From Armatimonadota bacterium (GTDB lineage: Bacteria > Armatimonadota > Fimbriimonadia > Fimbriimonadales > ATM1), in NCBI GenBank assembly GCA_003577165.1, contig QEUM01000006.1:54225-118224 (forward strand): a stretch of DNA of 64,000 bases, written 5' to 3'. How positions within the stretch are numbered: position 1 is the first letter of the stretch; each line of letters starts with the position of its first letter. Below the pieces are notes generated by a model. It worked only from the letters and a program-made list of their open reading frames with translations. It searched no databases and was not told where the DNA came from. The translations under genes were made by a program, and so were the position numbers. Positions 34,587-44,279 of this stretch are shown in pieces.

Positions 34587-35456
34587 ATGACGTCAGATAA
34601 GGCAAGAGAACTCTTCAGCGAGCACCTGGAAGGCACGCTCTCCGCGGGCCTGAAGCAGGCATTCGAGCGCCGGTTGACCGAAGACCCCGCTCTCGCAGAG
34701 GAGTACCGCCTCTTCTCCCGAGTCTATGAAGCGCTTGGGAGCATGCCGCCGGTCGAGGCGCCGGCTGACCTGACCGAGCGAGTTCAGCGACGCCTCGACC
34801 GCGCGGTGTGGGAAGAGAAGTCCAAAAGCCGGCCGGCAATCGGCTGGCTGAGGTCGCTCGCCTTCGGCGCGGCCGCGGTAGCGATTGTGATTACGGGCTA
34901 CGTCGGCTATATCCGGTCAACCGGGACCAACGGCATCCAGGCCGGAGTCACAGGTAACGGGGGCACCCTCGTCGCCATGCCCGAAATTCAGCTCGAAGAC
35001 GGCAAACTATCGGTGCGATATCTGCCGACGAAGGACGGAGAACTGCTCATCTTCGAAGGCGGCGCGAGCGATGACTCACTCCCGCCTCCCGACGCCACCC
35101 CGATTGGTCGTCAGACCACGGAGGCTGGACAGGCAGTACGAATTCCGCTCGAAGTGAAGACGGATCGAGCGACGACCCTCTGGGTCCAGCCGTCCGATAC
35201 GGAGCGTGTGGTCGCCCTGTTCCTGGGCGGCGGAGAGCGAATCCCGCTGTCCGGTCGGTACGAGGGCACGCTTACAGGCGCGCTCGCGAAGATCGCAGCC
35301 GCCCACGGGAAGATGATCGAAGCGACGATCCGGGGTCAGAAGTCGGTCGAAGTTGACCTGGAGACTGGCCTTTCGGTCGAGGAATGTCTCGCTCGCGCTC
35401 TGGACGGGACTGGCTACCAGTTCGCCGTCGAGGGCGACCTCGTGCGGGTTCGGTAA
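34587..35456 (+). CDS. Anti-sigma-type membrane protein with C-terminal STN-like domain
   Basis: 289 residues. The first ~85 residues are helical (MTSDKARELFSEHLEGTLSAGLKQAFERRLTEDPALAEEYR) like the cytoplasmic part of zf-HC2 anti-sigma factors but without Cys/His zinc ligands. One transmembrane helix follows (SLAFGAAAVAIVITGYVGYI, about 92-111), then a periplasmic beta domain and a C-terminal ~65 residues resembling an STN (secretin/TonB N-terminal) fold: ALAKIAAAHGKMIEATIRGQKSVEVDLETGLSVEECLARALDGTGYQF. Its place after the ECF sigma gene supports sigma control by an outer-membrane or secretin-type signal; direct proof is lacking. Confidence 0.72.
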   Translation: MTSDKARELFSEHLEGTLSAGLKQAFERRLTEDPALAEEYRLFSRVYEALGSMPPVEAPADLTERVQRRLDRAVWEEKSKSRPAIGWLRSLAFGAAAVAIVITGYVGYIRSTGTNGIQAGVTGNGGTLVAMPEIQLEDGKLSVRYLPTKDGELLIFEGGASDDSLPPPDATPIGRQTTEAGQAVRIPLEVKTDRATTLWVQPSDTERVVALFLGGGERIPLSGRYEGTLTGALAKIAAAHGKMIEATIRGQKSVEVDLETGLSVEECLARALDGTGYQFAVEGDLVRVR

Positions 35457-35461
35457 GAGAC

Positions 35462-36532
35462 TTACCGGCGCGCCAAGAGCGTGCGAACGGGCGCGAGGCA
35501 ATCGGCGTTTGCCTGACCCCACTCCAAGGCGACCCCTCGCTGGCTGAGCCGCATCACGGCTTCCAGCCCTGTGGCAGGGTCCGCCAACATCTCCGGCGGC
35601 ATTCCGAGGCCCGGCATATCGCGCGGATCGGCGCCCAAAGCCTTGACTTCTCGAAACCGCGCCTCGATGGCGAGTTCGCGCACCGCCCTCAACGTCTCGA
35701 CCTCATCGCGAATGCACAGTTCCCACGCGGCCAGCATGAGCCAGAGTCGCTCCCGCTCGGGTCCACCATCCCACTGGGAGATCCTGTCGAGGGACTTCGC
35801 GAGCGGCTTGCCGGCCTGCACGTCGTTGAGTGCAGACCTGCCAACGCGAGCAGCGTCGATGAATTTCTGGTTCATCTTGAACGAGTAGCCCAGCCTCAGA
35901 AACAGGTGCAGGTCTCGCTCGAACATCGAGGTGAGATGCGGACGCGTCGACTCGATGGCCAAGAGGGCCGAGCTCAGCACGCTTAGCTCGTGCGGCTTGA
36001 GCAAGGGGAGCGCAGATCGCAGCATTCGCACGGCCTGTGTCGTCGCGGCGCTCTCTCGAATGTGGCTTTGACGGTCTGCGTACTTCAGGATTTCCGACGT
36101 CCGAAGGAGCGCGATCCCTGCTCGGACCACTCTGCGGCTGTCCCTCTCGCGGAGGGCCGAAGCGAACTCAGAGCGGAGCAAACCAGCGGCGGTCTGAACG
36201 GCGCGGGCGACCGGCATCCGACAGTCCTCGTCCGCAGACAGGTCCAGGCGGGTGCTTTCGAGGAGTGGCAGAGGCCTCTCGACCTCGCGAATCGTCTCGG
36301 AGACGACCTTAATGGCCTCCGGCGAGTTGGGGTCGAGCCAGACGGCATCGCGCACCCTGCTCACCGTCCGAATCAGGCCCTCATACTGAGCCAGCCTGTC
36401 CCCGTAACCCTCCTGCCCCTGGGGATAGAGGGGAACGGCGCTCGAACCGAGGCGCGCGTTCGCGCTGATGAACCCCAGAAGTAGGACCGGAGAGAAAACC
36501 ATGGTCCAAGAGAGGGTCTTCCGCAGCCTCAC
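35462..36532 (-). CDS. Hypothetical membrane-anchored or exported helical protein
   Basis: 356 residues from GTG 36532. The N-terminus MRLRKTLSWTMVFSPVLLLGFISANARLG is a signal peptide or anchor. The rest is Arg/Leu-rich and almost all helix (LAQYEGLIRTVSRVRDAVWLDPN, LLKPHELSVLSSALLAIESTRPHL, ERDLHLFLRLGYSFKMNQKFIDAARVG). No recognised domain. It resembles helical-repeat proteins found in Planctomycetes and Armatimonadota. It is divergent from dnaK and convergent with the anti-sigma-type gene. Confidence 0.7.
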   Translation of the reverse strand: MRLRKTLSWTMVFSPVLLLGFISANARLGSSAVPLYPQGQEGYGDRLAQYEGLIRTVSRVRDAVWLDPNSPEAIKVVSETIREVERPLPLLESTRLDLSADEDCRMPVARAVQTAAGLLRSEFASALRERDSRRVVRAGIALLRTSEILKYADRQSHIRESAATTQAVRMLRSALPLLKPHELSVLSSALLAIESTRPHLTSMFERDLHLFLRLGYSFKMNQKFIDAARVGRSALNDVQAGKPLAKSLDRISQWDGGPERERLWLMLAAWELCIRDEVETLRAVRELAIEARFREVKALGADPRDMPGLGMPPEMLADPATGLEAVMRLSQRGVALEWGQANADCLAPVRTLLARR

Positions 36533-36618
36533 AGGCTGTAATTGTCGGCACCGAATCGGGCATTTCTCCCTACGAAACTCGCCGAGTTTGGAACCCGATC
36601 GGGTATCTTGGCGTTGTA

Positions 36619-36639
36619 CTTGATAGCACCACAGTCAAG
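36619..36639. promoter_or_regulatory. HAIR operator (HspR site) upstream of dnaK
   Basis: CTTGATA-N7-AGTCAAG, the 7-7-7 layout of the HspR-associated inverted repeat (consensus CTTGAGT-N7-ACTCAAG). Each half keeps CTTGA/TCAAG. It lies 70 bases before the dnaK start, and hspR is the last gene of the same operon, so heat-induced derepression is the expected control. Confidence 0.85.
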
Positions 36640-36708
36640 TAAGCTACGCAAACCGCGCTAAATAGCCGATAGACTGAATGGCAAAAATCACATTCGGAGG
36701 ACCTGACT

Positions 36709-38616
<1,908 letters not shown>

Positions 38617-38678
38617 CTATTCTCCTCAGAATGCAAAACGAACAAAAAACAAATCCAATGAAGATAGGAGGAACGAAA

Positions 38679-39122
38679 GTGATCACGAGATATTCGCCAC
38701 TGGACCGATTCCGAACCTTCGATCAACTCTCGAAGTTGATGAACGAAGTCTGGGGTGATGCCGACGAACTCAGGAAGGGTTGGTCGCCGCCGGTAGACGT
38801 CAAGGAAACCGACCGCGAGATCACCTTCATCGCAGAGTTGCCTGGTATGGACCAGAAGGACATCGAGGTCGAACTTGTCGGCGACATGCTGACCATCCGC
38901 GGAAAGCGCGAGTTCGCCCAGGAAGAGAGCCGTGAGAACTACGTTCGCATCGAGCGCAGTTACGGTTCCTTCCAGCGATCCTTCAGCCTCTCCGTCCCGG
39001 TGAAAGCCGACGCGATCACCGCCGAATACAAGAACGGTGTGCTGAGCGTCGTTCTCCCGAAAGCCGACGAAGTTCAGCCTCGAAAGATCCAGATCGCGGC
39101 CCAGAACGGAAGCAACAACTAA
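38679..39122 (+). CDS. Hsp20/alpha-crystallin small heat shock protein
   Basis: 147 residues from GTG 38679, chosen because AGGAGG lies 7 bases before it; an ATG at 38613 would add 22 unlikely residues. The alpha-crystallin domain runs from PPVDVKETDREITFIAELPGMDQKDIEVELVGDMLTIRGKRE to AEYKNGVLSVVLPKADE, with the conserved A-x-(Y/F)-xNGVL motif, and ends KIQIAA near a short tail. It holds unfolded proteins without ATP for DnaK. It stands where grpE is expected in dnaK-grpE-dnaJ-hspR operons. Confidence 0.95.
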   Translation: MITRYSPLDRFRTFDQLSKLMNEVWGDADELRKGWSPPVDVKETDREITFIAELPGMDQKDIEVELVGDMLTIRGKREFAQEESRENYVRIERSYGSFQRSFSLSVPVKADAITAEYKNGVLSVVLPKADEVQPRKIQIAAQNGSNN

Positions 39123-39129
39123 GTGATTC

Positions 39130-39158
39130 GTGGCGGCGCGGCTCAGCCGCGCCGCCAC
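39130..39158 (+). promoter_or_regulatory. Intercistronic 13-bp perfect hairpin between hsp20 and dnaJ
   Basis: GTGGCGGCGCGGC-TCA-GCCGCGCCGCCAC, 13 paired bases with a 3-base loop, 8 bases after the hsp20 stop and 24 before dnaJ. No T run follows (CTTGACC), so it is more likely an mRNA-stabilising or partial attenuating stem than a full terminator. Confidence 0.75.
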
Positions 39159-39181
39159 CTTGACCGAATTCAACCAACGGC

Positions 39182-40249
39182 ATGGCGAGCAAAGACTACT
39201 ATGCGGTCCTGGGAGTAGACCGCAATGCGGACGCAAAGGAAATCAAGTCCGCCTATCGACGGCTCGCCCGCAAATACCACCCGGACGTAAACCCGAAGAG
39301 TCGGGCTGCTGAGGAGAGGTTCAAAGAGATCTCCGAGGCGTACGACGTCCTGAGCGACGAGAAGAAGCGCAAACTCTACGATCGCTTCGGAGACAACTGG
39401 GAAGCCGCGTCGAAAATGGGCGACAACTTCCAACCCGGCGCGGGACAGGGATTTCGAATCGACTTCGAAGGTGCGCCGTCAGGATTCGAGTCCATATTCG
39501 AGAACTTCTTCGGAGGCTTCGGCCCGAGCGGGGGAGGCGTCTCGATTCCGCACGATGTCGAGCAAACAGTCGAATTGACGCTCGAAGAGGTGGACACGGG
39601 AACCCAGCGCGTCTTCACGTACCGAGTCGAGGACGCGTGCTCGACTTGTGACGGGCGCGGTTACGTCGCGTCGCAAAAGTCCTCCGCCTGCCCGCAATGT
39701 GGTGGATCCGGAAAGTCGCGCGGAATTCTTGGGTTCGCACAGGCTTGTCCTGCATGTGGAGGTACAGGCACCTACAGCCGCCAGGCGTGTCCGACGTGCC
39801 ACGGCCACGGATCGATCTCTGCAACGCGGCGGATGGAGGTCAAAATCCCGGCAGGCATCCAAGACGGAACCCGTCTACGCGTCGCAGGTGGCGGTCCAGT
39901 TGCCGGAGGCGGCAGGAAGGGAGATTTGTATGTCGTCGTTCGAGTTCGCCCCCACCCGCGATTCAAGCGCAGAGGGGACGACTTGGAAACCGAAGTGCCG
40001 GTGGATTACACAGTCGCGGCCCTCGGCGGCATGGTGATCGTGCCGACCCTGCATGGCAGCGTAGACATGAAGGTGCCTCCCGGCAGCCAGACCGGACAGG
40101 TGTTCCGCGTTGGCGGAAAGGGCCTGTCGAAGATGGGCGGAGGGCATGGGAATCTCCTCGTGCGCCTTCGAATCACGGTTCCGAAGAACCTCACGAGGAA
40201 AGAAGAAGCGCTCCTCAAAGAAGTGATGCAAGCGCGGGGTGACAAATGA
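39182..40249 (+). CDS. dnaJ: Co-chaperone DnaJ (class A)
   Basis: 355 residues. J domain with HPD at 33-35 ([35 protein letters not shown]). A Gly/Phe-rich segment (about 81-120) follows. The zinc-finger region at about 153-210 has four CxxCxGxG repeats: [32 protein letters not shown]. The C-terminal substrate-binding part includes [26 protein letters not shown] and [19 protein letters not shown]. It stimulates DnaK ATPase. Its stop overlaps hspR by four bases. Confidence 0.97.
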   Translation: MASKDYYAVLGVDRNADAKEIKSAYRRLARKYHPDVNPKSRAAEERFKEISEAYDVLSDEKKRKLYDRFGDNWEAASKMGDNFQPGAGQGFRIDFEGAPSGFESIFENFFGGFGPSGGGVSIPHDVEQTVELTLEEVDTGTQRVFTYRVEDACSTCDGRGYVASQKSSACPQCGGSGKSRGILGFAQACPACGGTGTYSRQACPTCHGHGSISATRRMEVKIPAGIQDGTRLRVAGGGPVAGGGRKGDLYVVVRVRPHPRFKRRGDDLETEVPVDYTVAALGGMVIVPTLHGSVDMKVPPGSQTGQVFRVGGKGLSKMGGGHGNLLVRLRITVPKNLTRKEEALLKEVMQARGDK

Positions 40250-40659
40250 GCGACCACGAGAAGCGGCGAGAGCCCGTCTACCGTATCGGCGTCGCCGCAA
40301 AACTTTGCGGCGTCCACCCGCAAACGCTCCGCGCGTATGAACGAATGGGATTGATCACTCCCGCAAGAGAATCCGAGAAGAACCGCCTCTACTCAGAAGA
40401 GGATGTGGAGCGCATTCGGAGAATCCAAAGGCTCACTCGAGACCTGGGAGTCAACCTCGCCGGCGTCGAGATCGTCCTACAACTGCTCGATCAGTTCGAA
40501 GAGATGCGCTCCGACATGGAACAGCAGTTGAAAGACTACGTTCAGCAAGCCGAACGGAGAATCGCAGCGCTGCTTCGGAACTCGAACGCGCCCGTGCCGC
40601 GAGACGAAGGTCTGCTTCCCGTGCCGAAGATAATACTTCGACGAAAAGCCGACATCTAA
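40246..40659 (+). CDS. hspR: Heat shock repressor HspR (MerR family)
   Basis: 137 residues. MerR helix-turn-helix: [34 protein letters not shown], then [36 protein letters not shown], the HspR-specific continuation, and a coiled-coil tail. HspR binds HAIR with DnaK as co-repressor and shuts the operon under normal temperature; the operator is at 36619-36639. It overlaps dnaJ by ATGA, the last gene of the operon. Confidence 0.93.
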   Translation: MSDHEKRREPVYRIGVAAKLCGVHPQTLRAYERMGLITPARESEKNRLYSEEDVERIRRIQRLTRDLGVNLAGVEIVLQLLDQFEEMRSDMEQQLKDYVQQAERRIAALLRNSNAPVPRDEGLLPVPKIILRRKADI

Positions 40660-40671
40660 TCGTTGGCCGAC

Positions 40672-41097
40672 CTACTTCGCGGGTTTCTCCGGCTCCTCGG
40701 TCGCCCGAACCAGGTACAGCTTCATGCCCCTCATATCCGTTGCTTCTTTTTCCGTCAGCACGGGCTCGAGCCGTTTGCCTCCATCGAGGATTTTGAAACT
40801 CTTCGGCATGTTGTCTGCCGTGTCGCCGGTCATCTTCATCGTTAGTGTTCCACCTTCGATGGAGTAGGTTCCTTCGATCGGCTGGCCCATGGCTGTCACC
40901 ACGCACTTGCTTTCGGGCTTGAATTCAAACGTGACCATGGACAGCATCGCTGAGGCGAATTCGGCTTGCGCCTTGTCTTCGTCCTTCATCGCGGAGGAGT
41001 CCACTTCCATCCTGTACTTTCCGATGACATCGACCTTCGAGCAGCCGATGACAAGGCACGCGACAACTGCCGCGAATGCCACTACTACTTTCGCCAT
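40672..41097 (-). CDS. Small lipoprotein
   Basis: 141 residues. Lipobox LVIGC puts the lipidated Cys at about residue 19 (MAKVVVAFAAVVACLVIGC). The mature part is a small beta-sandwich-like sequence (KVDVIGKYRMEVDSSAM, VTFEFKPESKCVVTAMGQPIEGTYSIEGGTLTMKM), a pattern seen in DUF-type lipocalin-like secreted proteins. It resembles a stand-alone ligand-binding or inhibitor lipoprotein. It is convergent with hspR with an 12-base gap. Function unknown. Confidence 0.75.
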   Translation of the reverse strand: MAKVVVAFAAVVACLVIGCSKVDVIGKYRMEVDSSAMKDEDKAQAEFASAMLSMVTFEFKPESKCVVTAMGQPIEGTYSIEGGTLTMKMTGDTADNMPKSFKILDGGKRLEPVLTEKEATDMRGMKLYLVRATEEPEKPAK

Positions 41098-41133
41098 AGG
41101 CAGATTATGATGCCTTTCGGCGGGTCCTCGGAC

Positions 41134-41838
41134 TCACCAGGAGGTGCGGAAGCGCTCCTCTCTCCACGGATCGCCGTGCATGTGGTAGCCACCGGCTTCC
41201 CAGAAGCCTGGCCTGTCGCCGCTCATGAACTCGATTGCGCGGACCCACTTCGCGCTCTTCCACGCGTAAAGCCGAGGAATCACCACCCTCACCGGCCCGC
41301 CGTGCTCGATCGTGATCGGCATGCCGTCGTGCCGGTCCGCGAGCAGGCAATCCTCAAGGAAGAACTCCTCGATCGGCACGTTGGTCGTCCAACCTCCATC
41401 GTAGCCGTACAGCAGAACGTGGCTCGCTTCGGGAGCGACTTTCACGACCTTCTTCAGTTCGGCCGTCGGGACCCCTTCCCACAAGTTGCCAAGTCGGGAC
41501 CACCGGGTCACGCAATGCATGTCGGCAAACACCGACCTGCGTGGCAGCGCTTGGAAGTCTTCCAGCGTAAGCGACTTCCGCTCTTCGACGAGCCCGCCGA
41601 TCATCAAACTCCACTCGTCGAGGTCAATCTCCGGTGGCCCGTAGGCGTCGAGAATCGGCCACTTCCGTGTTCTCGCCTGCCCTGGAGGCAGGCGATTTTC
41701 GCGCTGCGTGTCTGGGCTGACGACGACGTTCGTCGGCAGGCCTTCCGCCGTCGGCGGGTCGCCTTCCTGGTATTTCGCCGCCTCGTGCCCTTGATCGAGG
41801 CTCGGGACTAAGCGCCGGATATTCCTCTTAATTCTCAC
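41134..41838 (-). CDS. Molybdopterin-dependent oxidoreductase (SUOX/MsrP-type fold)
   Basis: 234 residues with the oxidoreductase molybdopterin-binding domain. ADMHCVTRWSRLGNLWEGVP carries the Cys expected to bind Mo, and KSAKWVRAIEFMSGDRPGFWEAGGYHMHGDPWREERF closes the domain as in YedY/MsrP relatives. There is no Tat or Sec leader and no heme domain, so it is likely a soluble cytoplasmic enzyme needing a separate electron partner. The substrate could be a sulfoxide, sulfite or another oxyanion. An active-site Cys at that position is visible, the rest is family inference. Confidence 0.85.
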   Translation of the reverse strand: MRIKRNIRRLVPSLDQGHEAAKYQEGDPPTAEGLPTNVVVSPDTQRENRLPPGQARTRKWPILDAYGPPEIDLDEWSLMIGGLVEERKSLTLEDFQALPRRSVFADMHCVTRWSRLGNLWEGVPTAELKKVVKVAPEASHVLLYGYDGGWTTNVPIEEFFLEDCLLADRHDGMPITIEHGGPVRVVIPRLYAWKSAKWVRAIEFMSGDRPGFWEAGGYHMHGDPWREERFRTSW

Positions 41839-41919
41839 GGTCGTGATGAAGCCTTCTCGCTACTCTACGCCATACTGAACGCCGAGCGGAACTTCGCAGT
41901 TCCTTGGAGACGCCAAAAA

Positions 41920-42579
41920 ATGCCCGGTAAGACAGCAGGAGACGCCTCGATTAGCGATGCCGCCGTGAAGAAGGCCACGGGACACGGGTGGGCGCACTGG
42001 TACAAGGCGCTGGACAAGTTCGGCGCGGCTGAAAAGGGACATGCAGCCGCTGCGAAGCACCTGCGGGACGTTCACGGCACAAGCGGCTGGTGGAGTCAGA
42101 TGATCACCGTCCAGTACGAGCGGCAGAAGGGACTCCGAGTCGTGAATCAGTCTTGCAACGGTGGGTATCAAGTCTCTGTAAGTCGGACGATTTCCGCCCC
42201 CGTCGAATCGGCATGGGACGCCTTTGCGAAGGCATCGAAACTCAACAAGTGGTTCACATTCGACGCGAAGCAGCGATTCGTGGAGGGCGGCCAATTCTCA
42301 AACGGCGACGGTGATCACGGCGAGTTCCGACGCATCGTTCCGATGAAGCGAATTCGATTTACGTGGAACTCAAAACACCATAAGCCCGGTAGCGTCGTCG
42401 AGGTCCGGTTCACCGACAAAGGCGAGAAGTGCGGAGTGACCCTGGGTCACTCCAACTTGTCCAGTTCGAAAGAAGTCGAAGACCTGCGCAAAGGGTGGTC
42501 TTGGGCGATGGATTCGCTTAAGTCGTATCTCGAAACGGGTCGAGGCATAAAATACGAAGATTGGGAGCGAACAAAATGA
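41920..42579 (+). CDS. DUF4287 plus SRPBCC (AHSA1-like) domain protein
   Basis: 219 residues. Residues about 12-75 match DUF4287 (VKKATGHGWAHWYKALDKFGAAEKGHAAAAKHL..HGTSGWWSQMITVQYERQKG). The rest is an AHSA1/SRPBCC fold: VSVSRTISAPVESAWDAFAKASKLNKWFTF, FEGGQFSNGDGDHGEFRRIVPMKRIRFTWN and GHSNLSSSKEVEDLRKGWSWAMDSLKSYLE. Proteins of this layout bind hydrophobic ligands; role unknown. Its stop overlaps the next ATG by four bases. Confidence 0.85.
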   Translation: MPGKTAGDASISDAAVKKATGHGWAHWYKALDKFGAAEKGHAAAAKHLRDVHGTSGWWSQMITVQYERQKGLRVVNQSCNGGYQVSVSRTISAPVESAWDAFAKASKLNKWFTFDAKQRFVEGGQFSNGDGDHGEFRRIVPMKRIRFTWNSKHHKPGSVVEVRFTDKGEKCGVTLGHSNLSSSKEVEDLRKGWSWAMDSLKSYLETGRGIKYEDWERTK

Positions 42580-43061
42580 CACCATTGATCTTGTGCGCCC
42601 TGGCACTGAATCCGGCTGGCGTCGCGTCATCTGCGGGCTCCGGTGTCGAATGGGCCTTTTATCGAAATGGTCGGTTCGGGTATGCCATCGAGTACCCATC
42701 CTCTCTCGTCACCGCGCAACCCGAAAGTGCGAACGGCGATGGAAGGGTTTTCACTTCCACGACCGGAGACTACAAACTCACAGTCTGGGCATCATTCAAT
42801 GTGCTCGAACTGAATCGCCAACTGCTGAGAAGCGAAGCGATCGAGTACTGGAAATCGAATGGCGGAGTCATCTCCTATTCGACACTGCTCCGAAACGGCT
42901 TCCAAATCGCAGGTCGGAGCGGTAACCTCGCGTTCTTTCAGAAGACTCTGATCATCGAGGATTGGTACGTCTCGTTCGCCTGGGAGTTTCCTGCCCGCGA
43001 GAAGAGGGCGATGGAGCCTGTCATCGCGCGGCTGTCGCGATCGCTCCGTCACGACAACTAA
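42576..43061 (+). CDS. Hypothetical exported protein
   Basis: 161 residues from ATG 42576, which overlaps the previous stop (ATGA) and begins a likely signal peptide (MTPLILCALALNPAGVASSAGS). The mature part is beta-rich (VEWAFYRNGRFGYAIEYPSSLVTAQPESANGDGRVFTSTTGDYKLTVWASFN) and resembles a PsbP-like or DUF-type small periplasmic domain, with the family-like EYPSSL segment. Coupled translation to the SRPBCC gene suggests a joint role. Ends four bases into the convergent Cys-protein gene. Confidence 0.68.
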   Translation: MTPLILCALALNPAGVASSAGSGVEWAFYRNGRFGYAIEYPSSLVTAQPESANGDGRVFTSTTGDYKLTVWASFNVLELNRQLLRSEAIEYWKSNGGVISYSTLLRNGFQIAGRSGNLAFFQKTLIIEDWYVSFAWEFPAREKRAMEPVIARLSRSLRHDN

Positions 43062-43309
43062 ACTTGCGGATCGTCCATCGGGATGCCGCCGCCTGCGATC
43101 GTGCCGGAGAAGCACTCGCGTTCGGCCTGACAAGACGCGACGTCCACAAACTCGCCGTCCGGACCGAACGGCCCGAGCGTCTTCCCGCACCAGTAGACCC
43201 GCGGCACGCTGCTCTGGGGCTCTTCGCCCTCGACGAGCGGCGGCTCATACGTGTCCTGCTTGCAGCGCAAAAACGCGCACGCCGTGATGCGGCTCGGTTT
43301 GGTCTCCAC
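43058..43309 (-). CDS. Small Cys-rich protein of the xanthine-dehydrogenase-type operon
   Basis: 83 residues from GTG 43309, four bases after the stop of the FAD subunit gene. Five Cys (ACAFLRCKQ, YWCGK, SCQAERECFSG) with paired spacing suggest a metal or Fe-S site or a disulfide set. There is no signal peptide. It is the last gene of the four-gene operon and could assist cofactor loading. I do not recognise a named family; some other aldehyde dehydrogenase operons carry accessory genes. Confidence 0.62.
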   Translation of the reverse strand: METKPSRITACAFLRCKQDTYEPPLVEGEEPQSSVPRVYWCGKTLGPFGPDGEFVDVASCQAERECFSGTIAGGGIPMDDPQV

Positions 43310-43313
43310 CCGA

Positions 43314-44279
43314 CTACTCCGCCGGCATTCCCATCGCCTGGAGGATCGCGATCCGAACGACGTTTGCCGTTAGCCTCACCTTGAACGCGTTGTTCGACAT
43401 CGGCCTGGCGGTGGCGACGGCGGCCTCACCGGCGCGGAGCGCGACGTCGCCCGTCACCGACTTTCCTTTGAGGAAGTCCTCCGCCTCCTTGCTCCTCCAC
43501 GGAATCGGCGCGACGCCACCTAAAACGATGCGGCAGTCGGAGACGGTCGTCCCGCTGACCTTCAGATTCACGGCGCAGCTTGAGAGCGCCCAGTCGAACG
43601 AGGGCCTTTCTTTGGCCTTGTAATAAGCTGATTTCCAGCCCTTCATCGTCGCAGGCGCCTCGACCCCAGTGACCAACTCGCCTGAGTTCAACACGTTTTC
43701 GGTTCGCACGTCCGAGTCGGGAAGATGGAAAAACTCCGAGAGTTTCATTCTGCGCTCCGTCGTGAGAACGTCCGCGTCGCAGGCGATCAACGCGGGCGCC
43801 AGGTCGCTTGGGTGCACGATGTGACACGGCCCCCCACCCAGGATCGCATGGTATTCGTTATCTCCAGCAACGGCATAGCAAGCCATGCCGCCCTTTTTCA
43901 GGCACTTGACATGGTAGTCGCGGAAATACCAGCACCTCGGCCTCTGGCAGAGATTGCCGCCGAGCGTTCCGACGTTCCGAATCTGTGGAGAACCAACGCT
44001 TTCCGCCGCCTCGGCGACGCAGCGAAAGTTCGTCCGGATGGACGAAGAGTTCGCAATCGCGTCCATCGTGGCAAGCGCGCCGATCTTCAATGCGTTCGAA
44101 CCGTCCACTTCTCGCATCCCGCTGACAGACTTCAGGTCGACGACGCGATCCGGTTCGAGCAGGTGCTCCTTCAACAGGCATAACAACTCGACGCCGCCAC
44201 TCAATGCCGCGCCGTTCTGCTTCAGAGAAGCCGACGCTTCGGCGAGAGTCTTCGGCCGAACCCAACTGAAGTTCTTCAT
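43314..44279 (-). CDS. FAD-binding subunit of a xanthine/aldehyde dehydrogenase
   Basis: 321 residues from ATG 44279, which overlaps the stop of the Mo-subunit gene (ATGA). CoxM/XdhB-type FAD subunit: FSWVRPKTLAEASASLKQNGAALSGG at the start of the FAD-binding fold, LLEPDRVVDLKSVSGMREV, and VGSPQIRNVGTLGGNLCQRPRCWYFR (about 104-129) in the second FAD loop. The C-terminal CO-dehydrogenase-type domain ends near TANVVRIAILQAMG. It carries electrons from the Fe-S clusters to an acceptor. Confidence 0.92.
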   Translation of the reverse strand: MKNFSWVRPKTLAEASASLKQNGAALSGGVELLCLLKEHLLEPDRVVDLKSVSGMREVDGSNALKIGALATMDAIANSSSIRTNFRCVAEAAESVGSPQIRNVGTLGGNLCQRPRCWYFRDYHVKCLKKGGMACYAVAGDNEYHAILGGGPCHIVHPSDLAPALIACDADVLTTERRMKLSEFFHLPDSDVRTENVLNSGELVTGVEAPATMKGWKSAYYKAKERPSFDWALSSCAVNLKVSGTTVSDCRIVLGGVAPIPWRSKEAEDFLKGKSVTGDVALRAGEAAVATARPMSNNAFKVRLTANVVRIAILQAMGMPAE

